A program made the position numbers and the translations under genes. Under the pieces are notes generated by a model that searched no databases, had not been told where the DNA came from, and worked only from the letters and a program-made list of their open reading frames with translations. Positions 1-8,877 of a stretch of 64,000 bases of DNA are shown here, piece by piece (positions within the stretch are counted from its first letter, which is position 1; each line of letters starts with the position of its first letter). The DNA lies in NCBI GenBank assembly GCA_905221605.1, contig CAJNDS010002276.1, forward strand, positions 459,491-523,490, read 5' to 3'. This DNA comes from Symbiodinium natans. Taxonomy: Eukaryota > Sar > Dinophyceae > Suessiales > Symbiodiniaceae.

Positions 1-125
1 ACCCTAAACCCCTCTTGCAGCCTTGGATTTGGTTTAGGGTTCAGGGTTTAGGGTTTGGGGTTTTGGGGTTTAAGGTCGGGGGTCTAAGGTTTAGGGCTGA
101 GCGTTTAAGGTTTAGGGCCAGGGTT
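1..125. repeat. Degenerate interstitial telomere-like repeat
   Basis: The first bases read CCCTAAACCCC, and from about base 32 the opposite orientation appears as repeated TTTAGGG-like words (tttagggttcagggtttagg and variants). TTTAGGG is the telomere repeat type of plants and dinoflagellates. The copies are decayed and switch orientation, so this is an internal relic and not a chromosome end. A similar relic lies at 57951-57990. Confidence 0.7.
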
Positions 126-200
126 TCCGAAAGGTAAGCTGTCCAAGGCGGCTTTCCTTCACAGGTTTGAAGTATTCGGGCTTGCCCAAGGCAATCTGAA

Positions 201-314
201 GGCTTCCCATCATTCTGGCCCCATTCTATAAATGTGACTCCGCCTTTCCCGGCCAGAGTGGGTAAGGGGTAGCTCAGGAAAGAATGAAAATTTCTCTCCT
301 CCAGTAAGCAATCA
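201..314 (+). repeat. Direct repeat, copy 1 of 2
   Basis: A ~114-base block (from ggcttcccat to agtaagcaatca) recurs at 447-560 with few changes. No open frame is conserved in it. It looks like satellite or segmental repetition. Confidence 0.85.
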
Positions 315-446
315 CATAAGAAATCCTTGGTTTCTGAAGGCCCTCACAGCTTCCACAAAACCGAAGCCCCGGCTTCCTGAAAGCTTTTCCTTTTAAGCTT
401 CAAGGCTTCTTTAAAGACTGCAAGACCAGGGCTCCCCGCGGGCCGG

Positions 447-560
447 GGCTTCCCATAATTCTGGTCCCATTCTATAAATGTGACTCCGCCTTTCCCGGCC
501 AGAGCCCGTAAGGGGTAGCTCAGGAAAGAATGAAAATTTCTCTCCTCCAGTAAGCAATCA
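447..560 (+). repeat. Direct repeat, copy 2 of 2
   Basis: Second copy of the 201-314 block. It is flanked on both sides by the word ccagggctccccgcgggccg (426 and 561), so the unit may itself have spread as a larger tandem repeat. Confidence 0.85.
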
Positions 561-695
561 CCAGGGCTCCCCGCGGGCCGGGGCCTCCTGTAATTCCGGT
601 GCCATTATATACATGGTTCACATTTATGGAAAGTTTGCTTGCTGTCGCACTTAATTTTTCAAAAAAAACATTTGTTTTTCTCCTGAAGAGGGAGG

Positions 696-1190
696 ATGGG
701 CCCCCCCCCTTTGGGCAAAGGGGGGCTTAAGCCCCCCTTTAAGCCCCCCTTTAAGCCCCCCTTAAGCCCCCCTTCAAAGGGGTCCCTGCAAAGGGGGTCC
801 CTTCAAAGGGGGGGGGGGCAAAGGGTCAAAGCCCTTAAGCCCCCCCTTAAGCCCCCCTTAAGCCCCCCCTCAAGCCCCCCCTTAAGCCCCCCCTGAAGCC
901 CCCCCTTAAGCCCCCCCTTTAAGCCCCCCTTAAGCCCCCCCTTAAGCCCCCCCTTAAGCCCCCCCCCCCCTTAAGCCCCCCCCTTAAGCCCCCCCTTAAA
1001 GCCCCCTTCAAGCCCCCCTTTAAGCCCCCCTTTAAGCCCCCCTTTAAGCCCCCCTTTAAGCCCCCCTTTAAGCCCCCTTTAAGCCCCCCTTTAAGCCCCC
1101 CTTTAAGCCCCCCTTTAACCTTTAAGGCCCCCCCGTTTTAAGGGGCTTCAAACCCCCCTTTAAGCCCCTCTTTTTAAGCCCCCTTAAAAC
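696..1190 (+). repeat. C-rich simple array, CCCCCC-TTTAAG type
   Basis: About 500 bases of near-tandem 10-13-base units of the form CCCCCCTTTAAG or CCCCCCCTTAAG. The opposite-strand version of the same motif forms a second array at 2640-2985, so the two arrays face each other across ~1.5 kb. Apparent open frames here (Lys-Pro-Pro runs) come from the repeat and are not genes. Confidence 0.95.
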
Positions 1191-1217
1191 CCTAAAGCTC
1201 CCCCCTGAAGCCGCAAC

Positions 1218-1675
1218 CAAGCCCCCCCCTCTGTGGAGGGTTTAGGCAGCAGTTTAAGAGGCCTAATACTTGCTGGGCCTTTGGGCAATTTAAGAGGCGT
1301 AATACTTGCTGGGCCTTCTGCGGAGGGTTTAGGCAGCAGTTTAAGAGGCCTAATACTTGCTGGGCCTTTTTTGGAGGGTTTGGGCAGCAGTTTAAAAGGC
1401 GTAACACTTGCTGGGCCTTCTGCGGAGGGTTTAGGCAGCAGTTTAAGAGGCCTGACACTTGCTGAGCCTTTTGTGGAGGGTTTGGGCAGCAGTTTAAAAG
1501 GCGTAATACTTGCTGGGCCTTCTGTGGAGGATTTAGGCAGCAGTTTAAGAGGCCGAATACTCGCTGGGCCTTTTGTGGAGGATTCGGGCAGCAGTTTAAA
1601 ACGTCTAAGAGGCGTAATACCTGCTGGGCCTTCGGTGGAGGATTTAGGCAGCAGTTTAAGAGGCCTAATGCGAGC
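1218..1675 (+). repeat. 51-bp minisatellite
   Basis: Successive tgctgggcc words start near 1307, 1358, 1409, 1460, 1511, 1562 and 1622: a 51-base period with one short (36) and one long (60) unit. Units alternate slightly (aagaggcctaata versus aaaaggcgtaata), which hints at a 102-base higher-order unit. Because 51 is divisible by three, several frames on both strands stay open for the whole array, but the peptides show no domain. Confidence 0.95.
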
Positions 1676-1684
1676 ATCGTGTTT

Positions 1685-1962
1685 GCAAATGGGGGGAGCT
1701 GCGCCCCCCCCAACCCCCCCCGCTTGTTTAAGCCGGGCAAACTCGCGTGGAAGCATATGAATCATGTCCAAAAAACAAAACAAAACATGGGGTTCTCGGC
1801 TTAGCCCCGCGCCACGTCACTGCCATGCAAATGGGGGGGCTGCGCCCCCCCCAACCCCCCCGCTTTTTTCTGCCGGGCAAGCTCGCGTGGAAGCATATGC
1901 ATTATCTCTGAAAAAAAAAACATGGGGTTCTCGGCTTAGCCCCGCGCCACGTCACTGCCATG
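1685..1962 (+). repeat. Tandem ~141-bp repeat, two copies
   Basis: Two adjacent copies begin at gcaaatgggggg (1685 and 1826) and end at the shared cacgtcactgccatg. Each contains a C/G-rich part and the word ctcgcgtggaagcatatg. Confidence 0.9.
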
Positions 1963-2009
1963 AACTCTCTGCTCCTTGAAACTCGAGTAATGAACACAAA
2001 AAACAAAAG

Positions 2010-2460
2010 AAGAAGCGAGCGGGGTGGAATTGCCCTTAAGCTCCCCTTTGAAAAGAGTCTTACTTCTAACCCAAAAAACAAAACAAGATTCGAGGGGGGT
2101 GGAATTTAGAATACATTCCCTTCTTTCTTTTTGTAAAGGGAAATGAATGTTTAGAGTCTCACTTCTCTTCGAAGAATGAAATCCAAAAACAAACACAAAA
2201 TGTAAAACAAGATAAGGGGGGAATTTAGAATACATTCCCTAAAGTGAAATGTATGTTTAGAGTCTCACTTCTCTGGTTTCGAATAATGAAATTCCAAAAA
2301 AATACAAAAATATAACAAGATTTGAGGGGGGTGGAATTTAGAACAAATTCCTCTCTCTCTCTCTTTTCAAATGGAAGTTAGAGTCTCAATTCTCTAGTTT
2401 CGAAGAACGAAATGCAAAAAACAAAACAAGATTCTAGGGGGGTGGAATTTAGAATATCTC
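2010..2460 (+). repeat. Degenerate tandem repeats around ggggggtggaatttagaa
   Basis: Four to five loose units, each with gggtggaattTAGAAtaca, then tttagagtctcacttctc, then an A-rich stretch (caaaaaacaaaacaag). Spacing varies from about 80 to 120 bases. No gene is seen. Confidence 0.8.
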
Positions 2461-2489
2461 TCTTATCTTCAAGATAAAGCAATGTTTAG

Positions 2490-2990
2490 AGTCGCCCTTA
2501 AGCCCCCCTTTTTTAGCCCCTTTAAGCTCTCCCCCCCCTTCACCTCTCCAGCAGCCTGGTCCAAAGCTCTTTCTAGCCAGGTGCTTGCTCAGTCTTGCGG
2601 TTTCAGCTTCCTGCACCTCTTCACTTGATGGGCCCATCACCTTTGCTCAAAGGGGGGCTTAAGGGAGGGCTTAAGGGGGGGCTTAAGGGGGGAGCAAAGG
2701 AGGGGGCTTTGGAGAAGACCCTTTGAAAGGGGCTTTAAAGGGGGCTTAAAGGGGGCTTCAAGGAAGGGCTAAAGGGGAGGCTGAAGGGGAGACTTAAGGG
2801 GGGGCTTAAGGGGGGCTTAAAGGGGGGCTTAAGGGGGGCTTAAAGGGGGGCTAAAGAAGGGATTAGGGGCTTAAAGGGGGCTTGAAAGGGGGTCTTAAAG
2901 GGGGGCCTAAAGGGGGCTTCAAGCGGAGCTTAAAGGGGGCTTCAAGGGGGGCTTGAAGGGGGGCTTCAAGGGGGCTTTGAAGGCTTCTGC
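2490..2990 (+). repeat. G-rich simple array, inverted partner of 696-1190
   Basis: Repeats of GGGGGGCTTAAAG, the reverse complement of the upstream C-rich motif. A short C-rich piece at 2495-2545 precedes it. No gene is seen in 2460-3120 apart from this array. Confidence 0.9.
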
Positions 2991-3123
2991 AGACTTTGTG
3001 TCTCGACGGCAGCGACCAGATACCTTGCTGGTTTTAGACAATTCGAGGCCCGCAGATACATGCAGAATCCAAGAAGGCCAAAAGCTCTTGGCTGAAGACA
3101 CTTTAAGAAGCTGGAGGAGGAGA

Positions 3124-3154
3124 GAAGACTGCAGTCTTCCGGGGTAATTACCCC
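3124..3154. repeat. Twin adjacent perfect palindromes
   Basis: GAAGACTGCAGTCTTC (3124-3139) and GGGGTAATTACCCC (3141-3154) are each perfect palindromes, separated by one C. The pair is conserved in the second duplication copy at 4877-4907. Confidence 0.9.
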
Positions 3155-3273
3155 GCAGAGACTAAGTCTGTTCCCGAGTCCCCACCCGAGCAAAGAGGAA
3201 AGACTTGGAACACTTTTCGCGCGCGGTAAAAATGCATCGAAAATGCGTTTAGCGACATGAAAAAAAACGACGT

Positions 3274-3660
3274 GCGCAAATGAACGCGTTTCACGGCATG
3301 CAAAAGTGAACGCGTTTCGCGGCGTGCATGAGCAAACGCGTTTTGCGGCATGCACAAATGAACGCGTTTCGCGACGTGCACAAATGAACGCGTCACGCGG
3401 CATGTGCACATGAACGCGTTTTGCGGCATGCAAAAGTGCACGCGTTGCGCGGCATGTGATAATGAACGCGTTACGCGACATGTGCAAATGAACGCGTCAC
3501 GCGGCATGTGCAAATGAACGCGTTTCGCGGCATGTGCAAATGAACGCGTTTTGCGGCGTGTGCAAATGAACGCGTTACGCGGCATGTGCAAATGAACGCG
3601 TTTCGCGGCATGTGCAAATGAACGCGTCATCGCGGCATGTGCAAATGAACGCGTTGCGCG
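3274..3660 (+). repeat. 26-bp minisatellite (ACGCGT-containing), ~15 units
   Basis: Units such as gaacgcgtttcgcggcatgt followed by gcaaat repeat every 26 bases from about 3282 to 3647. Three units equal 78 bases, so long stop-free frames exist on the minus strand that cycle through all three readings of the unit. These are not supported as genes. Confidence 0.95.
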
Positions 3661-3897
3661 TGCATTTTCGATGCACTTTTGTCGCATCATGAAAGCATTT
3701 TGCCGCATCATGAAAGCATTTTGCCGCATCATGAAATCATCACGAAAGGCATCACGGCTGCAAAAAACCACCTCTCTCATAGGCAGAAGTGCCCCACCCT
3801 GCCCACAACACAGCTGAGAGGATCGAGGATCTAAGTTTGAGGAGTGTTGTTCTAGGACGCTTTGATGCTAAACTGCATCAGAGTGCAGTTTCAACCC

Positions 3898-4104
3898 TCA
3901 CAGGAGCATCGCTGCAGCCGATTTTGAGGCCAGAAAATTTGCGAGGAAGGAATTGCAACAGGATGCAGTTCTGAGGCTGCGGAGTTGTGGAGTGTAACAG
4001 CGTGGAACTCCACAACTCCGCAGCCTCAGAACTGCATCCTGTTGCAATTCCGATTACGAGCAAATTTTCTGGCCTCAAAATCGGCTGCAGCGATGCTCCT
4101 GTGA
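3898..4104. repeat. Large inverted repeat (fold-back), ~97-bp arms
   Basis: Left arm 3898-3993 and right arm 4007-4104 are reverse complements except for a short indel near 3943/4052, with a 13-base spacer (gtaacagcgtgga). The arms begin tcacaggagcatcgctgcag. No transposase ORF lies inside. This could be a fold-back element, a MITE remnant or a palindrome made by repair. Confidence 0.9.
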
Positions 4105-4718
4105 AGGTCGTTTGCAACCTTGAACACGTTCTTTCTCCGCCTTGTTCTGAAAATGAAGAGTCAAATCATCTGTTGAAGAAGCACCAACACTCTGATCAAC
4201 TTCACCTTCATCTCTGCCTTCTGGCGCTTTTTGGAAACTCGAGGCTCGCTTTTCGCCTTGGCTTTAACAGCAGGCTTTGGACAGGGGTTGTTTCGGACTC
4301 TTCTGTCGCGTCCTGCTGTTTCCATTGTCACACGCCCGCCGGACCATCTTGCTGCCATTGCAGCAGTTCATGCCATCTTCAGAAACAAGAAAAAACACTG
4401 AAATTCAAGCCAAAATGCTGTAAATCATGCGCAAGCATAGATTCAATGCAACTTATTCACAAGACAGTTTATAAATGCATAACTTGATCTGGTCTGCCAA
4501 AATCTGAGAAATTCAAATCTAGACCACTTGGAAGGTAATGTTGAAGCACTCTGTTTCCACTGCAATCAACATTCAACATTCAAAATCTTCATTTCAATGC
4601 AAATGCCAAAAAAATGGGCAGCGTTTCTGCATGCCCAACCCCCCTTCTCTGCAGGGTCATTTCCCTTCCTTCCCCACATTAGCTGAAGAGGGCGACTGTT
4701 TGGGCCTCCGCCCTCGCC
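4105..4718. other. No recognisable feature
   Basis: About 600 bases of mixed composition between the fold-back and a small tandem repeat. Short open frames exist but show no domain or repeat support. Confidence 0.6.
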
Positions 4719-4766
4719 CTGTACCCCTACCTGTACCCCTACCTGTACCCCTACCTGTACCCCTAC
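4719..4766 (+). repeat. 12-bp tandem repeat, four perfect copies
   Basis: CTGTACCCCTAC is repeated exactly four times (4719, 4731, 4743, 4755). A C/G-rich stretch of ccgccgcg words follows up to 4870. Confidence 0.95.
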
Positions 4767-4876
4767 CTCTCGATACGCGCCACCGCCGCGCCGCCGCACC
4801 GCTCTCGGCCAGAGCTCCCCATCTCCCCCGCATGCACCGCCGCACCGCGCCGCCGCGCCGCCGGGAAGACTGCGGT

Positions 4877-5519
4877 GAAGACTGCAGTCTTCCGGGGTAA
4901 TTACCCCGCAGAGACTGAGTCTGTTCCCGAGTCCCCACCCGAGCAAAGAGGAAAGACTTGGAACACTTTTCGCGCGCGGTAAAAATGCATCGAAAATGCG
5001 TTTAGCGACATGAAAAAAAAAACGACGTGCGCAAATGAACGCGTTTCACGGCATGCAAAAGTGAACGCGTTTCGCGGCGTGCATGAGCAAACGCGTTTCG
5101 CGGCATGCGCAAATGAACGCGTTTCGCGACGTGCACAAATGAACGCGTCACGCGGCATGTGCACATGAACGCGTTTCGCGGCATGCAAAAGTGCACGCGT
5201 TGCGCGGCATGTGATAATGAACGCGTTACGCGACATGTGCAAATGAACGCGTCACGCGGCATGTGCAAATGAACGCGTTTCGCGGCGTGCAAAAGTGCAC
5301 GCGTTTCGCGGCATGTGCAAATGAACGCGTTGCGCGTGCATTTTCGATGCATTTTTGTCGCATCATAAAAGCATTTTGCCGCATCATGAAAGCATTTTGC
5401 CGCATCATGAAATCATCACGGAGCATTTTTGTCGCATCACGAAAGGCATCACGGCTGCAAAAAACCACCTCTCTCATAGGCAGAAGTGCCCACACCGCGC
5501 TACAACACAGCTGAGAGGA
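4877..5519 (+). repeat. Segmental duplication, copy 2, with 26-bp minisatellite
   Basis: Second copy of 3124-3823, with the twin palindromes at 4877-4907 and about 12 minisatellite units from 5037 to 5340. It stops 13 bases before the first recognisable base of the copia-A 5' LTR. Confidence 0.9.
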
Positions 5520-5532
5520 GCGCGGCGGTGCG

Positions 5533-5967
5533 GTGCAGATTTCTTTTGGCTTGGTGAGACCTTGTTTTGAGTGGGAAGAACCGTTTTCTGTTCGTTTTCT
5601 CGAAACTCGTTTGTCGGAACTCGTTTCCTGTTTGTGACCTGGTATTTGGTGACCAGAAGTGACTCAAGCCAGTTTAGGTCTGCACAGAGCTCAGCAGAGC
5701 ACCTAAGAGGTGCTAGGAACCTACCCACAGTGTTTAGGAGTAGAAGTTCCATGGCTGAGTGCTTTCACCTGAAGTACCTTTGTTTTCCCATGTCTGGCAG
5801 ACAGTGTTTGAAGCTGGAGAGCCGTGCTCGCATTGGCTCAAGACGAGCGGAGCTCGAGAAGCTGTGAACAGCGCAGTGAAAAGAGTCCGCACTTCGTGCT
5901 GTGAGGGTTGAGTGTAGTCTTGACCTGAGGTCCCTTAGGCCCCGTAGCTGTGCCACGAGTTTCAACG
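5533..5967 (+). repeat. Copia-A 5' LTR (5' end missing)
   Basis: Matches 38468-38900 over ~433 bases with about three substitutions and one 2-base indel. The complete LTR probably starts with TGATATATGTGAC, so roughly the first 100 bases are missing here, where the segmental duplication abuts. The end is near ...gagtttcaacg, just before the primer-binding site. Confidence 0.85.
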
Positions 5968-5979
5968 TGGTAGCGGAGC
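5968..5979 (+). promoter_or_regulatory. Primer-binding site, initiator-Met-tRNA type
   Basis: TGGTAGCGGAGC follows the 5' LTR directly. The same 12 bases follow the copia-B 5' LTR at 11651. Copia elements commonly prime from the 3' end of initiator tRNA-Met, whose complement starts TGGTA. Confidence 0.75.
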
Positions 5980-5992
5980 TTCGTGCTCCAGC

Positions 5993-8851
5993 ATGGACAC
6001 TGGTGAAGAACGTGTGCCTGGACGAGACCGTTCTCCGAGAGGCCGCAGTGCAAGCAGCCTGAGTTCCACAGGGCTTTCTGGTGCAAGGTCACCAAGTGCC
6101 CGTGGGAGAAGAGAACGTGGAAGGTCTTTGCCAGCGCGACCAGCTTCAGTTCCACGCGGAGTAGACCCAAGGCAGTGGACAGCTACGACTGGAGCAGGCC
6201 ATCAGCCACCAGTCGGGGCTGTGCCTTCGTTTGGACCTCAGTTCTACCAGATGGGAACACCCCCTCAGACGGCACCACAAGAACCCCTTCAAGTTCCGAA
6301 TATGCAGTTGCCCGTTGCACCTGGAGTAGCTCAACAGATGGAGTTCACGAGAGCAATGCTGCAAGCGCAGGACGAGCAGATCCGACAGCAGGCAGCTCAA
6401 CTTCAACAGATGAGTGCCATGCTTACGCAAGCATTGCAGCTTGCAAGTGCGAATGCTGCCAATGCGCATATTGCAGCAGCTGCAGCTTCATCGTCGACGA
6501 GTCCTACACCTGGAGGAGACCCCTCAGCAGCACCTGCGAATGCATCGACCCCTGTGGATATGGAAGTAGACTCTGGTGTACGAAACAAGAGAGCAGAGGG
6601 CTACATCCCACAATTGCCTCAGCTGAACTATGCGTCCATGACAAGTAGACATGCTGAAATCCGAGTTTGGACAGCTTACAGAGACGAACTTACAAGCTGG
6701 CTTTGTTTGCTTGACGATCGGTACGCTACGGAGTTGCAGGAGGCGATGAGTAGCAGTGTGGAAGTCTTGCAAGTGAAGCTTGAAGCCGGGAAAGCAGCTC
6801 GGTCGACCAAACTTTGGTTTTTGCTTCGTCAGTCCATGAGCAAGTTCCAGCGTGGGCAAGATTTGGTGCATCTCATCGAGGTGAAACAAATGGGAGCAAG
6901 TGCCGGATACGAACTCTGGCGCTCGTTGAACAACGAATTGTCAGTTCGCTCCAGAGTGGAGGGACAGGCCCTCCGCGAACAGGCGTTAGGCCTAGTGCCA
7001 CCAAAGCATCTCAAACGACCACTTGATGTCGCCAGGTGGTACACCACCGAGCTTCTCAAGTTCGAGGCGCAGGTGAAGCATCGCTTCCCGGAGTTGCTCA
7101 TCGGAGAACAAGAGGGAGTCCTGTGCCTGATGAAGCACTTGGATTCTGAGACCAAGAGATATCTGCTCCTCCATCACTCAACAAAGAGCATGGGTGAGCT
7201 GATGACTGGTTTGCAGTTTTACGACGAGCAGCTTCGTGTGATGGACTTCCAGAGAGAAGGAGCATCCGGGTATGCGAATGCCTTCAAGGGTGGCAGAGGC
7301 GGAAAGGGCGACAGAGACAAGAGCAACAAAGGCCCCAAGGGCAACAAAGGCAACAAAGGCGAGAAAGGAGAAAAGGGACAGAAGGGCGGCAAAGCGAAAG
7401 GAAAGGACAAGAAAGGTGACCAAGGCGGAAAAGGAGACAGAGCTCGGAGCAAGAGCAGAGAAGCGAAGAAGACAGATGTCTGCCGGAACTGCGGGAAGAC
7501 TGGACACTGGGCACGCGACTGCTGGGCACCTCCGAAGGACAAAGCCGCAGCGGCGACGAGCCAGGCCGTTACGACGCAGCCAGAGGCACCATCATCTTCA
7601 TCGTCTACTTCGGCGAAAGCAGCAGCGCAGCCCACAACCAAGGGTAGTGGAAAAGCACAGTCATCAATCAAGACGTTTCTGGAGGGATATCACTTTGGTA
7701 TGATGCTCACGAACCAAGTGGTTAGTTTTCCTTCAGATGATCGCATTTACTGGCTGATTGACTCTGGTAGTTCGTTCCACATCATCACGAGAGAGACGCT
7801 TGAGAGCGACCACGTGAAAATCCTGAGTTGGTTGGAAGGACGCCCGAAGTCATATGCGGAGACTGCGACTGGAGATTCCGTTGAAATTGGCGGATCAACA
7901 CATGTTTTAGTGGAAGTTTGCTTTGAAACCACCACCCCAGCATCATCGAAGAGCAGTTCTGAGCATGAGGGTGACGCTGTGTACATGTGTAGGGCTAGGT
8001 TTGAAGCCGTCATTTCCGATCAGATCAAGCACAATTTGCTGAACATCAACTTGCTTTGTCAGAATGGAGGTTGGGAGCCAGCGATGTGCGACCAGCAGGG
8101 CGTAATTACCGTCCGAAAGCACGGCGTAACGCTGAGACCAACCATGTTTGCTTCAGTTAGTTGGCTTGCGTCAGTTCGGAATGACCATCCTTTAGCGCTG
8201 AAACCGCAGGATTTGATCGCCAGAACGGAACAGTTTCGTCGAAGTCGGTCTCGCAAATCGTCTTCGAGTCGTGATTTTCATCGTTCGACTTCGAATCGAG
8301 GTCATCGCAGCTCTGCGAGAGTGTGTGTTGAGCCCGAAAACCCCGAATTGCTGGATGTTTCATGTCTTGATGAGGTAGTTGATTGCGAGTTTCAGACGAG
8401 CCACGAACATGTTGACCTGGACCAAGGCGAAGCTAAGGACAGACTAAGGACAGTCGGTGACGTTTCCGGCTCTGCGAGGGATCAACTTCAATTTTTCAGT
8501 CATGTGGATACGCCAGCTGTTCGTGAGCTTGATAGGGATGAGCGCTTGATTTTAGTGAAGACAACAGCGTTATCTCACACAAGCAACAGGACAACAGCAC
8601 CACACCAGCAGTCGAGTGGCTTGTATTTGAAAATGACAGCAGCGTTATCTCACACAAGCAACAGGACAACAGCACCACACCAGCAGTCGAGCGGCTTGTA
8701 TTTAAAAATGACAGCAGCGTTATCTCACACAAGCAACAGGACAACAGCACCACACCAGCAGTTGAGCGTCTTGTGCATGAGCATGGTAGGGAAACAGTTG
8801 TCTGTCGTGCTTGCTTGGAGGATTTCCCTGATGAGGTCGAAGTTTTCCTAG
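5993..8851 (+). CDS. Copia-A gag and aspartic protease polyprotein (952 aa frame)
   Basis: N-terminal Arg/Ser-rich stretch (1-60), a Gln/Ala-rich coiled-coil-like part (~115-165), then a gag region similar to copia-B gag (shared pattern around GYELW..L and KRYLLLHHS). A Lys/Gly-rich linker (~430-490) leads to one CCHC zinc knuckle, CRNCGKTGHWARDC (497-510), which should bind RNA. A retropepsin-type active site LIDSGSSFHI places the catalytic Asp at 590. After ~residue 850 the natural reading shifts to the +1-related frame, where three 75-bp repeats and an acidic tail continue to a TAG at 8863-8865. The ATG at 5993 lies 14 bases after the primer-binding site. Integrase and RT do not follow in frame, so the element is broken here. 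Confidence 0.8.
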   Translation: MDTGEERVPGRDRSPRGRSASSLSSTGLSGARSPSARGRRERGRSLPARPASVPRGVDPRQWTATTGAGHQPPVGAVPSFGPQFYQMGTPPQTAPQEPLQVPNMQLPVAPGVAQQMEFTRAMLQAQDEQIRQQAAQLQQMSAMLTQALQLASANAANAHIAAAAASSSTSPTPGGDPSAAPANASTPVDMEVDSGVRNKRAEGYIPQLPQLNYASMTSRHAEIRVWTAYRDELTSWLCLLDDRYATELQEAMSSSVEVLQVKLEAGKAARSTKLWFLLRQSMSKFQRGQDLVHLIEVKQMGASAGYELWRSLNNELSVRSRVEGQALREQALGLVPPKHLKRPLDVARWYTTELLKFEAQVKHRFPELLIGEQEGVLCLMKHLDSETKRYLLLHHSTKSMGELMTGLQFYDEQLRVMDFQREGASGYANAFKGGRGGKGDRDKSNKGPKGNKGNKGEKGEKGQKGGKAKGKDKKGDQGGKGDRARSKSREAKKTDVCRNCGKTGHWARDCWAPPKDKAAAATSQAVTTQPEAPSSSSSTSAKAAAQPTTKGSGKAQSSIKTFLEGYHFGMMLTNQVVSFPSDDRIYWLIDSGSSFHIITRETLESDHVKILSWLEGRPKSYAETATGDSVEIGGSTHVLVEVCFETTTPASSKSSSEHEGDAVYMCRARFEAVISDQIKHNLLNINLLCQNGGWEPAMCDQQGVITVRKHGVTLRPTMFASVSWLASVRNDHPLALKPQDLIARTEQFRRSRSRKSSSSRDFHRSTSNRGHRSSARVCVEPENPELLDVSCLDEVVDCEFQTSHEHVDLDQGEAKDRLRTVGDVSGSARDQLQFFSHVDTPAVRELDRDERLILVKTTALSHTSNRTTAPHQQSSGLYLKMTAALSHTSNRTTAPHQQSSGLYLKMTAALSHTSNRTTAPHQQLSVLCMSMVGKQLSVVLAWRISLMRSKFS
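8566..8780 (+). repeat. 75-bp (25-codon) tandem repeat inside copia-A, three copies
   Basis: agcgttatctcacacaagca starts at 8566, 8641 and 8716. The unit length keeps all frames in register. In the frame starting at 8563 it encodes STTPAVERLVF-like units that run into CRACLEDFPDEVEVF before the stop at 8863. That reading looks more protein-like than the one continuous with protease. A shuffled relative of the motif is seen at 19890-19940. Confidence 0.85.
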
Positions 8852-8877
8852 AGCAGGACAGATAGGAGACCGCCGCT

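Larger units (their letters stand above)
3124..3823 (+). repeat. Segmental duplication, copy 1
   Basis: The block from the palindrome at 3124 through the 26-bp minisatellite to acaacacagctgagagga recurs at 4877-5519. Copy 1 has about 15 minisatellite units and copy 2 about 12. Copy 2 ends close to the truncated copia-A 5' LTR. Confidence 0.9.

Noticed and set aside
1184-1783. Long open frames on both strands through the 51-bp minisatellite
   Set aside because: The period is a multiple of three and the unit lacks stops in several frames, so open frames are expected by construction. The peptides are pure repeats without a domain.
3148-3780. 210-aa and other minus-strand frames rich in Arg/His/Ala through the 26-bp minisatellite (and the copy at 4901-5495)
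   Set aside because: The 26-bp unit is stop-free in all three minus-strand frames, so frames cycle every 78 bases. No start context or domain supports translation.
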